From Paenibacillus sp. DCT19 (GTDB taxonomy: Bacteria > Bacillota > Bacilli > Paenibacillales > Paenibacillaceae), in assembly GCF_003268635.1 (NCBI RefSeq), contig NZ_CP029639.1:209501-273500 (forward strand): DNA of 64,000 nt, in the 5' to 3' direction. Shown here piece after piece: positions 54,755 to 64,000 of this stretch. The translations under genes and the position numbers were made by a program. Under the pieces are notes generated by a model. It did no database searches, had not been told where the DNA came from, and worked only from the letters and a program-made list of their open reading frames with translations. Each line of letters opens with the position of its first letter. Position 1 is the first letter of the stretch.

Positions 54755-54800
54755 AAAAGAGCGAAGCACGGAACTTAAGTTCCATGCTTCGCTCTTTTAT
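54755..54800. terminator. Bidirectional terminator
   Basis: AAAAGAGCGAAGCA/TGCTTCGCTCTTTT plus inner GGAACTTAAGTTCC is nearly perfect. It closes the secreted protein gene (+) and may also serve the helicase gene (-). Confidence 0.9.
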
Positions 54801-54922
54801 TTGCATATATTCACCATGGTGAATGCTTTATCTTCTTATCACTACATGTTACATCACGGTGAAGGTGCATATGTTCTATATCCCATCGTCAGATGTGATA
54901 CGAAATGAACATGACGGATCGG

Positions 54923-57900
54923 TTATCCTGACCAGTCCCGCCGACGTGTGAATAGATCTGTCAGCTCATCTGTCGAGAGCTCTGTTATCCAGTTCTCGGA
55001 GCTGGTAATGATATTGTCGCTAAGCTGTTGCTTGCTCTCCAGCATCTCGTCGATGCGCTCCTCCAGTGTGCCCAGGGAGATAAATTTGTGCACCTGAACA
55101 TCCTTGGTCTGACCCATCCGATAAGCCCGATCAGTGGCTTGGTTTTCCACGGCAGGGTTCCACCAACGGTCAAAATGGAATACGTGATTGGCGGCTGTCA
55201 GATTAAGACCCACACCGCCAGCTTTAATCGAAAGAATAAAGACAGATGGCTGTTCTGCTGCAGGAAGTGTCCGTGACTGGAACTGATCGATCATGCGATC
55301 TCGTCCTGTTTTGGAAGTCCCACCATGCAGATACAACACAGGTTCTTGCAGTTCTTGTTGCAGCACTTGTTGTAACATCTGCCCCATACCAATGTATTGG
55401 GTAAAGATAAGGCAGCGCTCGCCCTCTTCTCGCAACTCACGGACAAGCTCCATCAACCGTTCCAGTTTAGCAGATCGGCTAACGAGCATTGCCATGTCTT
55501 GTGGGCTGTACACGTCGTACGTTGCACCTGAGTCCTCCGATGTCACGGTCTCTGGAAGAGCTTCCTTGGTCAGCAGCAGTGGATGATCGCAGAGCTGCTT
55601 CAATTGCGTCAGTGCAGAGAGGATCGCACCTTTGCGCTTAATACCTTCTAGCTCTTTCATCTTATCCATCAGAGCTTGAACGGATTGGTCATATAGAGCA
55701 CTTTGTTCACCGGTAAGGTGAATGTAGGTTTTCATCTCGTTTTTGTCCGGCAGATCAAGCTGGATATTCGGATCTTTTTTCTTGCGGCGCAGCATGAACG
55801 GCTTCACTAATTGCTGCAGGTCCTGCATACGCTGCTCATCCTTATCCTTTTCAATAGCACTGATAAATCGGGTTTGGAATGCTCGTGCACTGCCCAGATA
55901 ACCCGGATTAATAAAGTCATAGATGGACCATAGCTCAGCCAATCGATTTTCGATCGGTGTACCCGTCAATGCGATTCGGTGTTTCGCAGGGAAACTGCGA
56001 ACGGCCATCGATTGCTTCGTTTGGGCATTTTTAATATTTTGTGCTTCATCAAGGCAGATGGATGCCCAGGTATAGGACTGCAGCATCTCTTGATCGAGCG
56101 TTGCCGTTGCATAGGATGTAATAATGATATCCACCTGCTCTGTAGCTGAGCGGAATGCTTCTTCGCTAAGTCGTTTGGCTCCATAATGCAGCATCACGTT
56201 TATGGAAGGTGCGAATCGGCTAATCTCTTTCTGCCAGTTGCCTAGTACGGATGTTGGACAGATGAGAAGCGCTGGTGCTTGCCCTGGGGAACGTGTTTCA
56301 TTTTCCTTCAGATGCAGCAGATATGTGATGAACTGGATCGTCTTACCGAGTCCCATATCATCGGCAAGGCATGCACCGAGTCCGAACCGGCGCAAGAATC
56401 CGAGCCATGCAAAGCCTTCCTTCTGATAGGAACGAAGCTCAGCTTGTAGCCCTTCCGGAATAGGTAGGGAAGGTGCACCACCTTGTCCGCCTCCGAGCTG
56501 TGCAATCACCCTGTGTAGATGTTCATTCAGCTCTACCTCCAGCTGGATGTTTTCATTCGCTTGTGGCTGCTCTTCTTCCTCGGCTTGCTGCCCTTCCTTC
56601 CATTTCTGGTTGCGATATTCCCGTTGTTCATTGTGCAACAGATGCAGGTGCAGAATATCTTGGAAGGAGAGACCTTGCTCCCGATCCACGCCGCCCATCG
56701 CTCTTCGAATCTGCTCAAGCAGAGCAGGATCCAGAGGAACCCATTCTCCGCGAAAACGAACGAGCCGTTCATTACGAGCCACTAGATCAGCAAATTCCTC
56801 TTCCGTCAGATCTGAGTCGCCAATAGCTATGCGCCAGTCAAAATGAATGATGGAGTCCAGTCCGAAGAAGGACTGTCCGCGTTCACTGCCTTCCTCCGGC
56901 TTAACCTTCGCACGCAGCTTCGGCTTTTTCTTCCGTGCAGCTTCCCACCAGCCTGGCAGCAATACTTGCCAGCCTGACTCCAGTAGTCGTCCGCTGTCAA
57001 TCGTGAGAAACTGCCACGCCTCCTGATCTCCTAGCGGATCGCTGAGTACATCACGGCTACCACTGACCTCACGGCTAATGCGTGGGAGATGTGCCCGCAA
57101 TTGTTCCAGCCATGCGGCAGATCGATCTATAATGAAGGCTGTCCAGCCTTCAGGCCATTCCCCCTCTAGCCGGCCACGCGAATCCAGTCGCACTGGAATG
57201 AGTGAAGAGGCATCCAGCTTGTTTTGCAGCACCAATCGTAATCGCCATGAAGGCTCATCATCGTCTGGTTCCAGCAATTGTAGAAGTGGCCGGAAGGGAG
57301 CGGCATCTGCTTTCCAGCCGATAGAGACGAGCCATGATTGGGCATCCATGCCAAATGTCCGCGGAGGTTCGCCATTCTGCGGGAATAGCTGCGGGAACTC
57401 GCGTCTCAGATCTGTGGCTGCTTCCTCCGTGCTGTACCATCGCTGGAATACGGAAGCGGAGTAGGCAGCACCTAGACCTTCGGTATAGCTCTCATCGGTT
57501 TGCTCGATGGCTTTGGTCAGCGCGGCCCGATCCTGTTGCTTCAACCGGTCTAGATCCCAGATCCATTGCAATTGCCCTGTGCGATGAGCCGCAAAGCTAG
57601 GAATATATTTACGATCTTCAATCGTGGAAGCCAGCACTGGAGCAAGCTGAATCAGATGGGCAGCCTGCTCATCCCATCTCCATTCAATATGCAGTAAGGT
57701 GTGCATATCTGCGAAGAAAGGGATCACTTCTTCTGCGGGCAGCACGACAAGTTCAATGTCTTCAAGCTGGCGGATTTCGAGCTCCGTACCATAGAACGAA
57801 GGAGCATGCCAAGCGAATAACCGTTGCTTGAGTGATTGTCCGGATACAAAGTGGTGGGTATTGAGTGCGCCATAAAACAGGGCATCCCCGTATCCCGTTA

Positions 57901-57949
57901 AGGCAACGTGAACTTCAATCGTTTCGGTGTAAGGATGGTTAAGGCTCAT
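54923..57949 (-). CDS. SNF2-family helicase/ATPase (YwqA-like)
   Basis: The 1008-residue protein has an N-terminal SNF2-associated region (residues 1 to about 480) and a C-terminal SNF2 motor. Motif I is DDMGLGKT near residue 533, motif II LDEAQNIKNA, motif III ALTGTPIENRL, and motifs V-VI SIKAGGVGLNLTAA and QATDRAYRMGQTKDV near 945. All motor residues look intact. Such enzymes translocate on double-stranded DNA and are thought to remodel or clear bound proteins such as stalled RNA polymerase. Its ATG overlaps the stop of the SWIM-protein gene by four bases. In B. subtilis ywqA (SNF2) and ywqB (SWIM) are neighbours too, so the pair is a conserved unit. DNA repair or transcription rescue is likely but not shown. 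Confidence 0.92.
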   Translation of the reverse strand: MSLNHPYTETIEVHVALTGYGDALFYGALNTHHFVSGQSLKQRLFAWHAPSFYGTELEIRQLEDIELVVLPAEEVIPFFADMHTLLHIEWRWDEQAAHLIQLAPVLASTIEDRKYIPSFAAHRTGQLQWIWDLDRLKQQDRAALTKAIEQTDESYTEGLGAAYSASVFQRWYSTEEAATDLRREFPQLFPQNGEPPRTFGMDAQSWLVSIGWKADAAPFRPLLQLLEPDDDEPSWRLRLVLQNKLDASSLIPVRLDSRGRLEGEWPEGWTAFIIDRSAAWLEQLRAHLPRISREVSGSRDVLSDPLGDQEAWQFLTIDSGRLLESGWQVLLPGWWEAARKKKPKLRAKVKPEEGSERGQSFFGLDSIIHFDWRIAIGDSDLTEEEFADLVARNERLVRFRGEWVPLDPALLEQIRRAMGGVDREQGLSFQDILHLHLLHNEQREYRNQKWKEGQQAEEEEQPQANENIQLEVELNEHLHRVIAQLGGGQGGAPSLPIPEGLQAELRSYQKEGFAWLGFLRRFGLGACLADDMGLGKTIQFITYLLHLKENETRSPGQAPALLICPTSVLGNWQKEISRFAPSINVMLHYGAKRLSEEAFRSATEQVDIIITSYATATLDQEMLQSYTWASICLDEAQNIKNAQTKQSMAVRSFPAKHRIALTGTPIENRLAELWSIYDFINPGYLGSARAFQTRFISAIEKDKDEQRMQDLQQLVKPFMLRRKKKDPNIQLDLPDKNEMKTYIHLTGEQSALYDQSVQALMDKMKELEGIKRKGAILSALTQLKQLCDHPLLLTKEALPETVTSEDSGATYDVYSPQDMAMLVSRSAKLERLMELVRELREEGERCLIFTQYIGMGQMLQQVLQQELQEPVLYLHGGTSKTGRDRMIDQFQSRTLPAAEQPSVFILSIKAGGVGLNLTAANHVFHFDRWWNPAVENQATDRAYRMGQTKDVQVHKFISLGTLEERIDEMLESKQQLSDNIITSSENWITELSTDELTDLFTRRRDWSG

Positions 57950-59721
57950 GAGATTAATTTACCTTTCCGAAGCTCTTCCTGCAGCGCACGCAGTCTGCTA
58001 TTGCGAACCGCGAGAGCCGTGATGAACTGCTCCCAGCGTTCTTCTTGCTTCAATTTTTTGTATAGTTTCGCCAGTCGTTTTAACAGCTTAACTGCTGCTT
58101 TGTACCCGTCTCTGTTTTTGTGTCCAATATAACGTTCGACGGCCTGATGGTAGAAAGGTAGAAGCAGTTCGGGTGCATCTTTCTCGATGGGTTGAAGTAC
58201 AGCGACACGGAATTCGAGTGGCTCCGCCCCCGTACTAAGTTGAAAATCGATCCAACGCCGCCACTGGCTGCGACGATGAAGTGCATCCTCATAGGCAGGC
58301 CGAGAATGGGGCAACATGCTAACTAACGTGTTCCACATCGTATCTTCTGTTTCGGGAAGCTCCTGAATAACAGTGTCCCAGAGTTGCATGTAATCATGCA
58401 ATGGATCATTGCGACGATTCGCGAGCAACGGTCCGAGCTCCGCCAGCCACTGTCCAAGCCTGTTCCAATCCAGTTGCTCAACCAGTACGTGCAGGAAGTG
58501 CAGTACATGCTCTGGTGGAATGCCATAGGCTGAGCTTCCGCTCGTTAAGATCTGCCAAGCTTCGGCATCCCGTTTCAGATGGAAGCAAATCCAGCCCTGT
58601 GCTAACACCAAAGGTAGTGGAAGCGAGGGTGGTCTTCTTTTCGTTATGCTGGTTCCTGTGCCTGAACTATTAGGGTTCATATTTAGTACACTGCCAGGAG
58701 TTGTACTAGTAGAAACGGAGTTATCACTTAATTTATGTTCAAGTTCGCGTAGAGTTGTCAATTCAGCTTCTAGCTCATCTTGTTGGTGTAGGTGAGGCAC
58801 TAGCCAGTTTAACCACAAGTCGCGATAGATGGATGTAAATACCATGATGCTGGACGTTTCAGACATCATCTGCTTACGGAGATAAGTCACCGTTTCTTCA
58901 AGCCGTTTCCAATGCTCTGCATGCTGCTCCTCATCCAGATTGGATAGGTCAAGTGGGCGATTGAGCTCCTGTTCTATATTTCTCTGAAGGGTATCTACAG
59001 CAAGCTGTGCAGGATAACTAAGATAGACAGGCGAATTGGTGTTCGGATTACGGCCAGGAATACAGAAGCGCATAAGGTACATATGCACGTGTAGGTCAAA
59101 TAGTTGATCCATGCCTGGAGACAGCTTGGGTTTAATCGCATAGAGCTCGTCCGTAGCTGCCTGTATATAGCTTGTATTTGCCGTGCCTATCCCTAGACGG
59201 CTGAGACAGCTTCGAAACAGTTTATGCCATTCCGGAATAGGTAGCTGAGCAAGATCCATAGCTTGTTCCTTTATTTGGCTGTACAGATTGTCTGGTGTCT
59301 CAAGCTCCTGTGCACGAGTTTCAAAATCCGAGCGCACCGATGATATAGCAGGGGTAGGCTTCACGGATTGTTTCAGTGCGGTGCTCGAATGTGCGTTCAC
59401 AAGGGCATGAACAGGACGTCCCGTGCTTTCAGCGTAACTCATAAGAACAGCGATCATATGTTTACAAGAGGAATGTACTGGGCAAGAACAATCGCTTGTC
59501 GGTAAGGACTGCATACTCAGCAGCACTTCATATTCTTCAGTACCTTGAACCATGGCATGAATGCCTTGCTGTTCAGTAAATGTTAATGGGCCAACACGTT
59601 TCTGTTTATAATATTGGAATCCGCGCATAATGGTCAGGTTATCGAAATGATCCGCAATTTCACGAATCAATTGTTGCCACTGTGCATCATCCATGATCAT
59701 TTCATTGGGTATGTTCATCAT
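57946..59721 (-). CDS. SWIM zinc-finger protein (YwqB-like)
   Basis: I choose ATG 59721 (AGGAGATGG just before it), not the TTG at 59757. The 591-residue protein has the SWIM motif CSCPVHSSCKH (CxCxnCxH) near residues 77-89, which binds zinc and takes part in DNA or protein contacts. The remainder is helical, with TPR-like or armadillo-like character (EDALHRRSQWRRWIDF, KAAVKLLKRLAKLYKKL). It overlaps the helicase gene (ATGA), so the two are made in a coupled ratio. SWIM-SNF2 pairs are common in Firmicutes. Its likely role is targeting or regulating the motor. Confidence 0.9.
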   Translation of the reverse strand: MMNIPNEMIMDDAQWQQLIREIADHFDNLTIMRGFQYYKQKRVGPLTFTEQQGIHAMVQGTEEYEVLLSMQSLPTSDCSCPVHSSCKHMIAVLMSYAESTGRPVHALVNAHSSTALKQSVKPTPAISSVRSDFETRAQELETPDNLYSQIKEQAMDLAQLPIPEWHKLFRSCLSRLGIGTANTSYIQAATDELYAIKPKLSPGMDQLFDLHVHMYLMRFCIPGRNPNTNSPVYLSYPAQLAVDTLQRNIEQELNRPLDLSNLDEEQHAEHWKRLEETVTYLRKQMMSETSSIMVFTSIYRDLWLNWLVPHLHQQDELEAELTTLRELEHKLSDNSVSTSTTPGSVLNMNPNSSGTGTSITKRRPPSLPLPLVLAQGWICFHLKRDAEAWQILTSGSSAYGIPPEHVLHFLHVLVEQLDWNRLGQWLAELGPLLANRRNDPLHDYMQLWDTVIQELPETEDTMWNTLVSMLPHSRPAYEDALHRRSQWRRWIDFQLSTGAEPLEFRVAVLQPIEKDAPELLLPFYHQAVERYIGHKNRDGYKAAVKLLKRLAKLYKKLKQEERWEQFITALAVRNSRLRALQEELRKGKLIS

Positions 59722-60002
59722 TCCATCTCCTGGGGAAATCATAGGTTCATCATTCAACGCGTTCTGACGTTAAAGGTGTGAATTTAATGTATATATCATA
59801 TCAGTTATAGGACAATCCGTGCAGGAGTTCTGTAAATGAAACAGATATTTGGTGAATTCATTTCTCCGTAAAGACAAGTTCATCGTAGCCATATGTATGC
59901 GAAACTTGTGTGTATTGTGTATGCTTAGGGTATGTATTCTACTGAGGAACCATGCAGGAACAGACGATACCTAACATTAAAAGATCAGGCAGGAGAGAGC
60001 TT

Positions 60003-60833
60003 ATGAAAATACTTACCTTAAACGCACACGCTTGGGCAGAAGAAAATCAATTGAACAAGATTAGCCAATTGGCTGAATTTATTAATACACATCAGTTTGA
60101 CATCATCTCCATGCAGGAGGTCAATCAACCGATTCAGGAAGAAGCGTTAACTGCGGCAGAGCTGGAGCATTATTTTCGCATAGATTCGGACACCGTGGTC
60201 AAAAAAGACAATTATGCTTATGTGCTGTTAACACAATTATCTGAAACGTATTACTGGACCTGGATTCCTACGCATGTCGGATTCCGCACATATGATGAAG
60301 GACTGGCGATTCTGAGCCGAACGCCAATTACACAGGCTTTTGGGGAATATGTATCCCACATACAGGATTACAACAACTACCGAACACGCAAAATCGTTGG
60401 CATTCAGACGGTGGCTGATGGAGAAGAGGCGTGGTTCGTCAATGGACATTACAACTGGTGGGATGATGACCAGGAGCCTTTCAAAGGCCAATGGGATCTG
60501 ACCGAGAGCAAACTTGCGCCATATATGAATGAACCTTTGTATATGATGGGGGATTTCAATAATGTAGCGGAGATCCGGGAACAGGGGTATGACTATATGA
60601 TGAGTCATGGCTGGCATGATCTCTATACCATGGCAAAACAGAAGGACGATGGCGCAACAGTTGTGAAAGCCATTGCTGGATGGGCGAATAACAGTCAGCC
60701 ACTGCGTATTGATTATATTTTCTCGAATCGTCCTGTTCAGGCGAAGTCTTCAACGGTTGTGCTTAACGGTAAGAACGGGCCTGTTGTATCTGACCATTAT
60801 GGTGTTGCGGTCGAAATTGACATGAATAACTAA
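60003..60833 (+). CDS. Endonuclease/exonuclease/phosphatase-family hydrolase
   Basis: ATG 60003 (AGGAGAGAG eight bases before) is chosen over the in-frame ATG 59952. The 276-residue protein carries all EEP motifs: KILTLNAHAW, ISMQEVNQ with metal-binding Glu, NGHYNWW, MGDFNNV with the catalytic Asp-Asn, IDYIFSN and SDHYGVAVEI with the catalytic Asp-His. The family includes DNases, sphingomyelinases and inositol phosphatases; there is no signal peptide, so extracellular sphingomyelinase is unlikely. The substrate remains open. It is monocistronic and ends at a terminator. Confidence 0.88.
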   Translation: MKILTLNAHAWAEENQLNKISQLAEFINTHQFDIISMQEVNQPIQEEALTAAELEHYFRIDSDTVVKKDNYAYVLLTQLSETYYWTWIPTHVGFRTYDEGLAILSRTPITQAFGEYVSHIQDYNNYRTRKIVGIQTVADGEEAWFVNGHYNWWDDDQEPFKGQWDLTESKLAPYMNEPLYMMGDFNNVAEIREQGYDYMMSHGWHDLYTMAKQKDDGATVVKAIAGWANNSQPLRIDYIFSNRPVQAKSSTVVLNGKNGPVVSDHYGVAVEIDMNN

Positions 60834-60846
60834 GGTAAACCAAGCA

Positions 60847-60896
60847 AAAAGCCTCCGCTGACTTCCAAATAAGGAATGGCAGGACGGAGGCTCTTT
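60847..60896. terminator. Terminator, partly bidirectional
   Basis: AGCCTCCG/CGGAGGCT with inner TTCC/GGAA, followed by CTTT; A-run on the left gives a T-run for the convergent chemoreceptor gene. Confidence 0.78.
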
Positions 60897-60955
60897 GGCG
60901 TCTAAGCATATATGTACATATAACTTCAAGGGTATCTTGCATGTTAAAACTGAGG

Positions 60956-61783
60956 TTATTCGAGCGATAACATCTTATGCACGAATGTTTTGAGATCTGC
61001 GCTGGTGTGGCTCAGCTTATCAATACTTTCCATGAACTCACTTACGAGCTGTGCTTGATCTACCGTTGCCGTTGTAATCTGACCAATCTCTTGTTCCATA
61101 TGTTTCATAGAGTCCTGAACACTCCCGAGGGAGGTTTCAATATCGGCTGCCGCTTGTTTCGTATGATCGGACAATTTGCGGACTTCGCTCGCAACGACCC
61201 CGAAGCCACTACCCAGATCACCTACGCGAGCAGCTTCAATCATCGCATTCAAGCCAAGCAGGTTCGTTTGTTCGGATACTTCACGGATCACGTTGGTTAC
61301 TTTGGTTACACTTACCGAATTCTCTACCGCTTGCTTGGAGTTACGCAGAATCTCTTCTGATGTCGCAGATAGCTCTTCTGAATGTGCAGCGATTTGTTGA
61401 ATGCCACCAACGAGGGCGTTAATTGTACTTTCATTTTCACTAATTAGCGACTCTAGCGTCATGTGATTATCCAGTGCATAGTTTACACCCAGAATACCTA
61501 CAACCTGATCATTTTCTTTAATGGGAATGAGAATGGCATCGAATGGTCTACCTTGCAGATCGCCAGGCATCCGTGCCACGGTACGTGTATCTTTGTTAAC
61601 TAACATTTTGAAATTCTTATAGTCATCATGCAGCTCATCGCCGACTTTTACACCGATCTCCAGACTTTTTGCTTCGGAAAAATATAAAACTTTCTCATGA
61701 TCATTAATAGAGATGGATACATCATCACGGAACATTTGACTGACAAAAGGCATTGCATTTACCAAAGATTCAAGCGTATTCAA
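60956..61783 (-). CDS. Soluble chemoreceptor (YfmS-like MCP)
   Basis: The 275-residue protein has no membrane segment. Residues 1-115 form a PAS/Cache-like sensor ([20 protein letters not shown], then [11 protein letters not shown]). The rest is a shortened MCP signalling coiled coil whose hairpin tip [18 protein letters not shown] and [16 protein letters not shown] match the CheA/CheW-contact consensus. B. subtilis YfmS (286 residues) is built alike. It starts at TTG 61783 with AAAGGAAAG before it. It would report a cytoplasmic signal to the chemotaxis array; no chemotaxis gene is beside it. Confidence 0.88.
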   Translation of the reverse strand: MNTLESLVNAMPFVSQMFRDDVSISINDHEKVLYFSEAKSLEIGVKVGDELHDDYKNFKMLVNKDTRTVARMPGDLQGRPFDAILIPIKENDQVVGILGVNYALDNHMTLESLISENESTINALVGGIQQIAAHSEELSATSEEILRNSKQAVENSVSVTKVTNVIREVSEQTNLLGLNAMIEAARVGDLGSGFGVVASEVRKLSDHTKQAAADIETSLGSVQDSMKHMEQEIGQITTATVDQAQLVSEFMESIDKLSHTSADLKTFVHKMLSLE

Positions 61784-61886
61784 ATTTCATCTTTCCTTTC
61801 CAATACAAAAAGTGGAATTTCCAGTCTAATACCTATATCGGCAAGGCATTCCTTTTTTTAAACCATTGTTTAAATATTTGTAGAGG

Positions 61887-62059
61887 TTGTTCAAAAAGTT
61901 CGCTTTTGATTACGAAGGATGCACGAGCAGCATCTCAGTACCGAGAAGATGGAATTCAGCCGAAATGTCCGTTGCTCACGTAGTCCTGCCTACGCTCTGC
62001 TACTCCATTTCTATCTTCATCCCATCTTCTCGGTACTGAAAACCGCCCTTTTTGAACAT
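61887..62059. mobile_element. MITE-like element with terminal and internal inverted repeats
   Basis: The 173-base non-coding element has terminal inverted repeats GTTCAAAAAG (61889-61898) and CTTTTTGAAC (62048-62057). It also has a second, 17-bp perfect inverted pair, CAGTACCGAGAAGATGG (61936-61952) and its complement (62022-62038). No gene of its own is present, and a transposase is not in the window. This pattern is that of non-autonomous miniature transposable elements or hairpin-rich intergenic repeats. Confidence 0.7.
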
Positions 62060-62079
62060 GCACTTGTTAGGAAGTAATA

Positions 62080-62094
62080 TTGTAAGCGTAAACA
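62080..62094 (+). promoter_or_regulatory. cre site before the GH105 gene
   Basis: TTGTAAGCGTAAACA matches WTGNAANCGNWNNCW at all positions, 188 bases before the start codon. The remaining 62095-62282 is AT-rich and probably carries the promoter. Confidence 0.65.
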
Positions 62095-62282
62095 AAAATC
62101 TGTAGCCATGAGCAAACATGTCAGGTATACTGGGTGTAATATTGACCGATCACAAAACGATAAAGCAATCTATTGTATCGATAATTAAGGGGATATCCTA
62201 CTTAGGTTAAGCGCTATACTTAATGGTTTTTCCCCCAGCATATTTATTATTTTATTCCACGGGAGAGGAAAGTGGGGATTTC

Positions 62283-64000
62283 ATGACAACCTATTTCAGT
62301 GAACCACAGAGCATGTACTATCGTTTCGGGGATGATCAGGATCAGGTATTGAAGGTACTGGCTGAGCGATATATCGGAGCCAATGCCCAAGCTGATTTCG
62401 TATATCGTTTATTTCAGAAGTCGGGCATTATGCAGAATGACAAAGGCTTGTATGATCTGAATTTAGGTAAACGCTTTCCAGAAGCTGAGAAAGGGCAGAT
62501 CGTCTACGCGGCAGCGCTGGTCTGGGGGGATGAACACCGTAACCTGGATGTACTTATCCGCTGTTATGGCCCTGTTCGATTTTATTTTAACGAGCAACTC
62601 GTGTACCGCTCTACAGTTATAGATGAGATTACCCCAGATGCAACGGTGAAATTGGGAATTGATATTAAACCAGGCTGGAATACGCTGCTGTTACAAATGA
62701 GCTGTACTCCTGCTGGCTTTGGATGTCAGTTTGGATCTGACGAGGGTAAGGTTCGCATTTTGAATGTGCTCTCTCCTTTTGAAGATAGACTGGGGCAGGC
62801 AGGCTGGGTTTATTCCAATCTCTCAAACCAAGATATTTCGTTAACACTCCATCCCTCCGGTGGTGGACAAACTGCGCTGAATTTAATAGGAAAAGAACAG
62901 GATACTGGGCTGACATGGTTCCCTAACCCAGAATGGTCAGAAGCACAACAAGCCATGCCTGCTCTGGAGCGCATATATGGACATCTTCCTGGTCACCGGG
63001 TGTATGCAAGAACTCATCTGAACAATAGTGATGCGACAGGGGCGAAGGTTCAACTATCTGGAGCCTGCTCTGGTCCGCTTCAAGTATGGTACCAAGGTGA
63101 GGAAGTGATCCGGCTCTCCGAAGCAGGTTCATTTAAGGAGGAAGTGGATGCTTCTTTTGGACGGAGCGAATTGTTGGTGTGCAGTGAATGTAGCGATGCT
63201 GAGACGCCATGGCAATTTACATTAACTGCCTCGGTAAATGGAAAAGAATTAAAGTTCGAACTGCCGCAGCGCGTACACGGTGTATCCGGAGAATCATGGT
63301 TATATGCTGGGCCGTTCAAGACTGGAGCTGAACCGGCGGCGCAGGATATGAACCGATTCGACAAGGTGTACGCAACGGGGGCATCCCCATCCGATCGTTT
63401 ATCAGAGGAGAAAACGTATTGGCGACTGGATCGTCCAGATGCTTGGGTACGTCCGTACTATGAGAATGCGATGCTTAGTAACAAGTGGACGGTAGGTAGC
63501 GTGACCAACTATGGACGTTGGGATTATCCACTCGGTGTAACCGTATATGGCTTGTTACAGGCTGGTCGTCATTTACAGCGACCGGATATTACGCGGTATG
63601 CGGCTGAACATGTACAGACATGTACTCGAATGTACGAATATTCGTTGTGGGATCGTGAGCAATATGGATTCCCGGCGGTAAACCAGCAGCTCGTAATGCT
63701 CAAGATGTTGGACAATTGTGGTTCGTTTGGCTCAGCGATGCTGGAAGCGTATTCAGAGCATAGGGAACCGACAGCCCTCCCGATTGCGGCGCGGATTGCT
63801 GACTTTATGTTATCTCGCTTGGAACGCCGGGAGGATGGTGCTTTTTACCGCGAGTGCACTGGGGAGTATGCTGAGAACACGATGTGGGCGGACGATCTGT
63901 ATATGAGCACACCGTTTCTGGTTCGTTATGCCCGTTTGACGGGAAATACAGCGGCTCTGGATGAGGCAGCAAGACAGTTTTTGTTATATCGTAAGTATCT
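62283..64000 (+). CDS. GH88/GH105 unsaturated-glucuronyl hydrolase, 3' end cut off
   Basis: The frame is open from ATG 62283 (GTGGGG before it) to the window end, 572 residues so far. The last 190 residues are the start of a GH88/GH105 alpha/alpha-barrel: KWTVGSVTNYGRWDYPLGV, then ENTMWADDLYMSTPFLVRYA, whose Asp at residue 537 is the proposed catalytic acid. Enzymes of the YteR/YesR group remove the unsaturated uronic acid from rhamnogalacturonan or related oligosaccharides by hydration. The first 360 residues are an added beta-rich domain (LDVLIRCYGPVRFYFNEQLVY, then GSWLYAGPFKTGAEPA-like segments) absent from YteR. A cre site upstream suggests catabolite repression. The downstream part and neighbours are not visible. 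Confidence 0.85.
   Translation, partial: MTTYFSEPQSMYYRFGDDQDQVLKVLAERYIGANAQADFVYRLFQKSGIMQNDKGLYDLNLGKRFPEAEKGQIVYAAALVWGDEHRNLDVLIRCYGPVRFYFNEQLVYRSTVIDEITPDATVKLGIDIKPGWNTLLLQMSCTPAGFGCQFGSDEGKVRILNVLSPFEDRLGQAGWVYSNLSNQDISLTLHPSGGGQTALNLIGKEQDTGLTWFPNPEWSEAQQAMPALERIYGHLPGHRVYARTHLNNSDATGAKVQLSGACSGPLQVWYQGEEVIRLSEAGSFKEEVDASFGRSELLVCSECSDAETPWQFTLTASVNGKELKFELPQRVHGVSGESWLYAGPFKTGAEPAAQDMNRFDKVYATGASPSDRLSEEKTYWRLDRPDAWVRPYYENAMLSNKWTVGSVTNYGRWDYPLGVTVYGLLQAGRHLQRPDITRYAAEHVQTCTRMYEYSLWDREQYGFPAVNQQLVMLKMLDNCGSFGSAMLEAYSEHREPTALPIAARIADFMLSRLERREDGAFYRECTGEYAENTMWADDLYMSTPFLVRYARLTGNTAALDEAARQFLLYRKY

Overview
The window reads as chromosomal DNA of a spore-former-type Firmicute, most likely Paenibacillus. 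This is judged from AGGAGG-type ribosome binding sites, frequent TTG/GTG starts, SLH-domain surface proteins, a pspA-ydjGHI stress operon, a YtxJ-like bacilliredoxin, a YnzC-type DUF896 protein, BglG/LicT antitermination and many AraC regulators beside glycosidases. Base composition looks moderate (mid-40s % GC by eye) and even throughout. I see no rRNA, tRNA, CRISPR array, prophage or transposase gene.

Layout. 0.2-6.2 kb: secreted beta-propeller protein, a frame-broken alpha/beta hydrolase, an MscS/YbdG channel, and an unusual AraC regulator fused to a complete siderophore-type lipoprotein. 6.5-13 kb: PI-PLC-like phospholipase, aldo/keto reductase, GH38 alpha-mannosidase with a cre site and a divergent AraC regulator. 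13.3-18.5 kb: a KdgT-type permease, four-carbon acid-sugar kinase and PdxA2 dehydrogenase operon behind a PrpR-N regulator (frame-broken). 18.8-25.9 kb: small ORF, pspA, ydjG, ydjH, ydjI, DUF896, ring-cleaving dioxygenase and LtrA. A repeated, apparently structured leader sequence lies before ydjG and again before the DUF896 gene. 26-34.9 kb: a domain-permuted GH3 beta-glucosidase, small hypothetical genes, VOC protein, membrane-anchored YtxJ, and melA (frame-broken) with a divergent AraC regulator. 35-40.4 kb: cobalamin riboswitch followed by a five-gene peptide/nickel-type ABC transporter. 40.7-46.4 kb: two secreted proteins (DUF5704-like/BIG2 and SLH) and uridine kinase. 46.8-52.3 kb: licT-bglP-bglH-type beta-glucoside operon with two RAT/terminator switches, plus a second KdgT permease. 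52.4-64 kb: DJ-1/PfpI and TetR, a secreted coiled-coil protein, SNF2 helicase with SWIM partner, an EEP-family hydrolase, a soluble chemoreceptor, a MITE-like repeat and a GH88/GH105 enzyme cut by the window end.

The genes mostly describe a plant-polysaccharide-using soil bacterium. GH38, GH3, GH4, GH1 and GH105 enzymes each sit beside their own regulator, PTS or cre site; the other modules serve envelope stress (Psp/Ydj, MscS), metal or cofactor supply (B12-controlled ABC, siderophore-type binding protein) and redox stress (YtxJ, DJ-1, dioxygenase).

Four genes are broken in all by five apparent single-base losses. Most of them lie in short homopolymer runs, and each gene regains a normal family length when the bases are restored. 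Sequencing or assembly indels therefore have to be considered before calling these pseudogenes.
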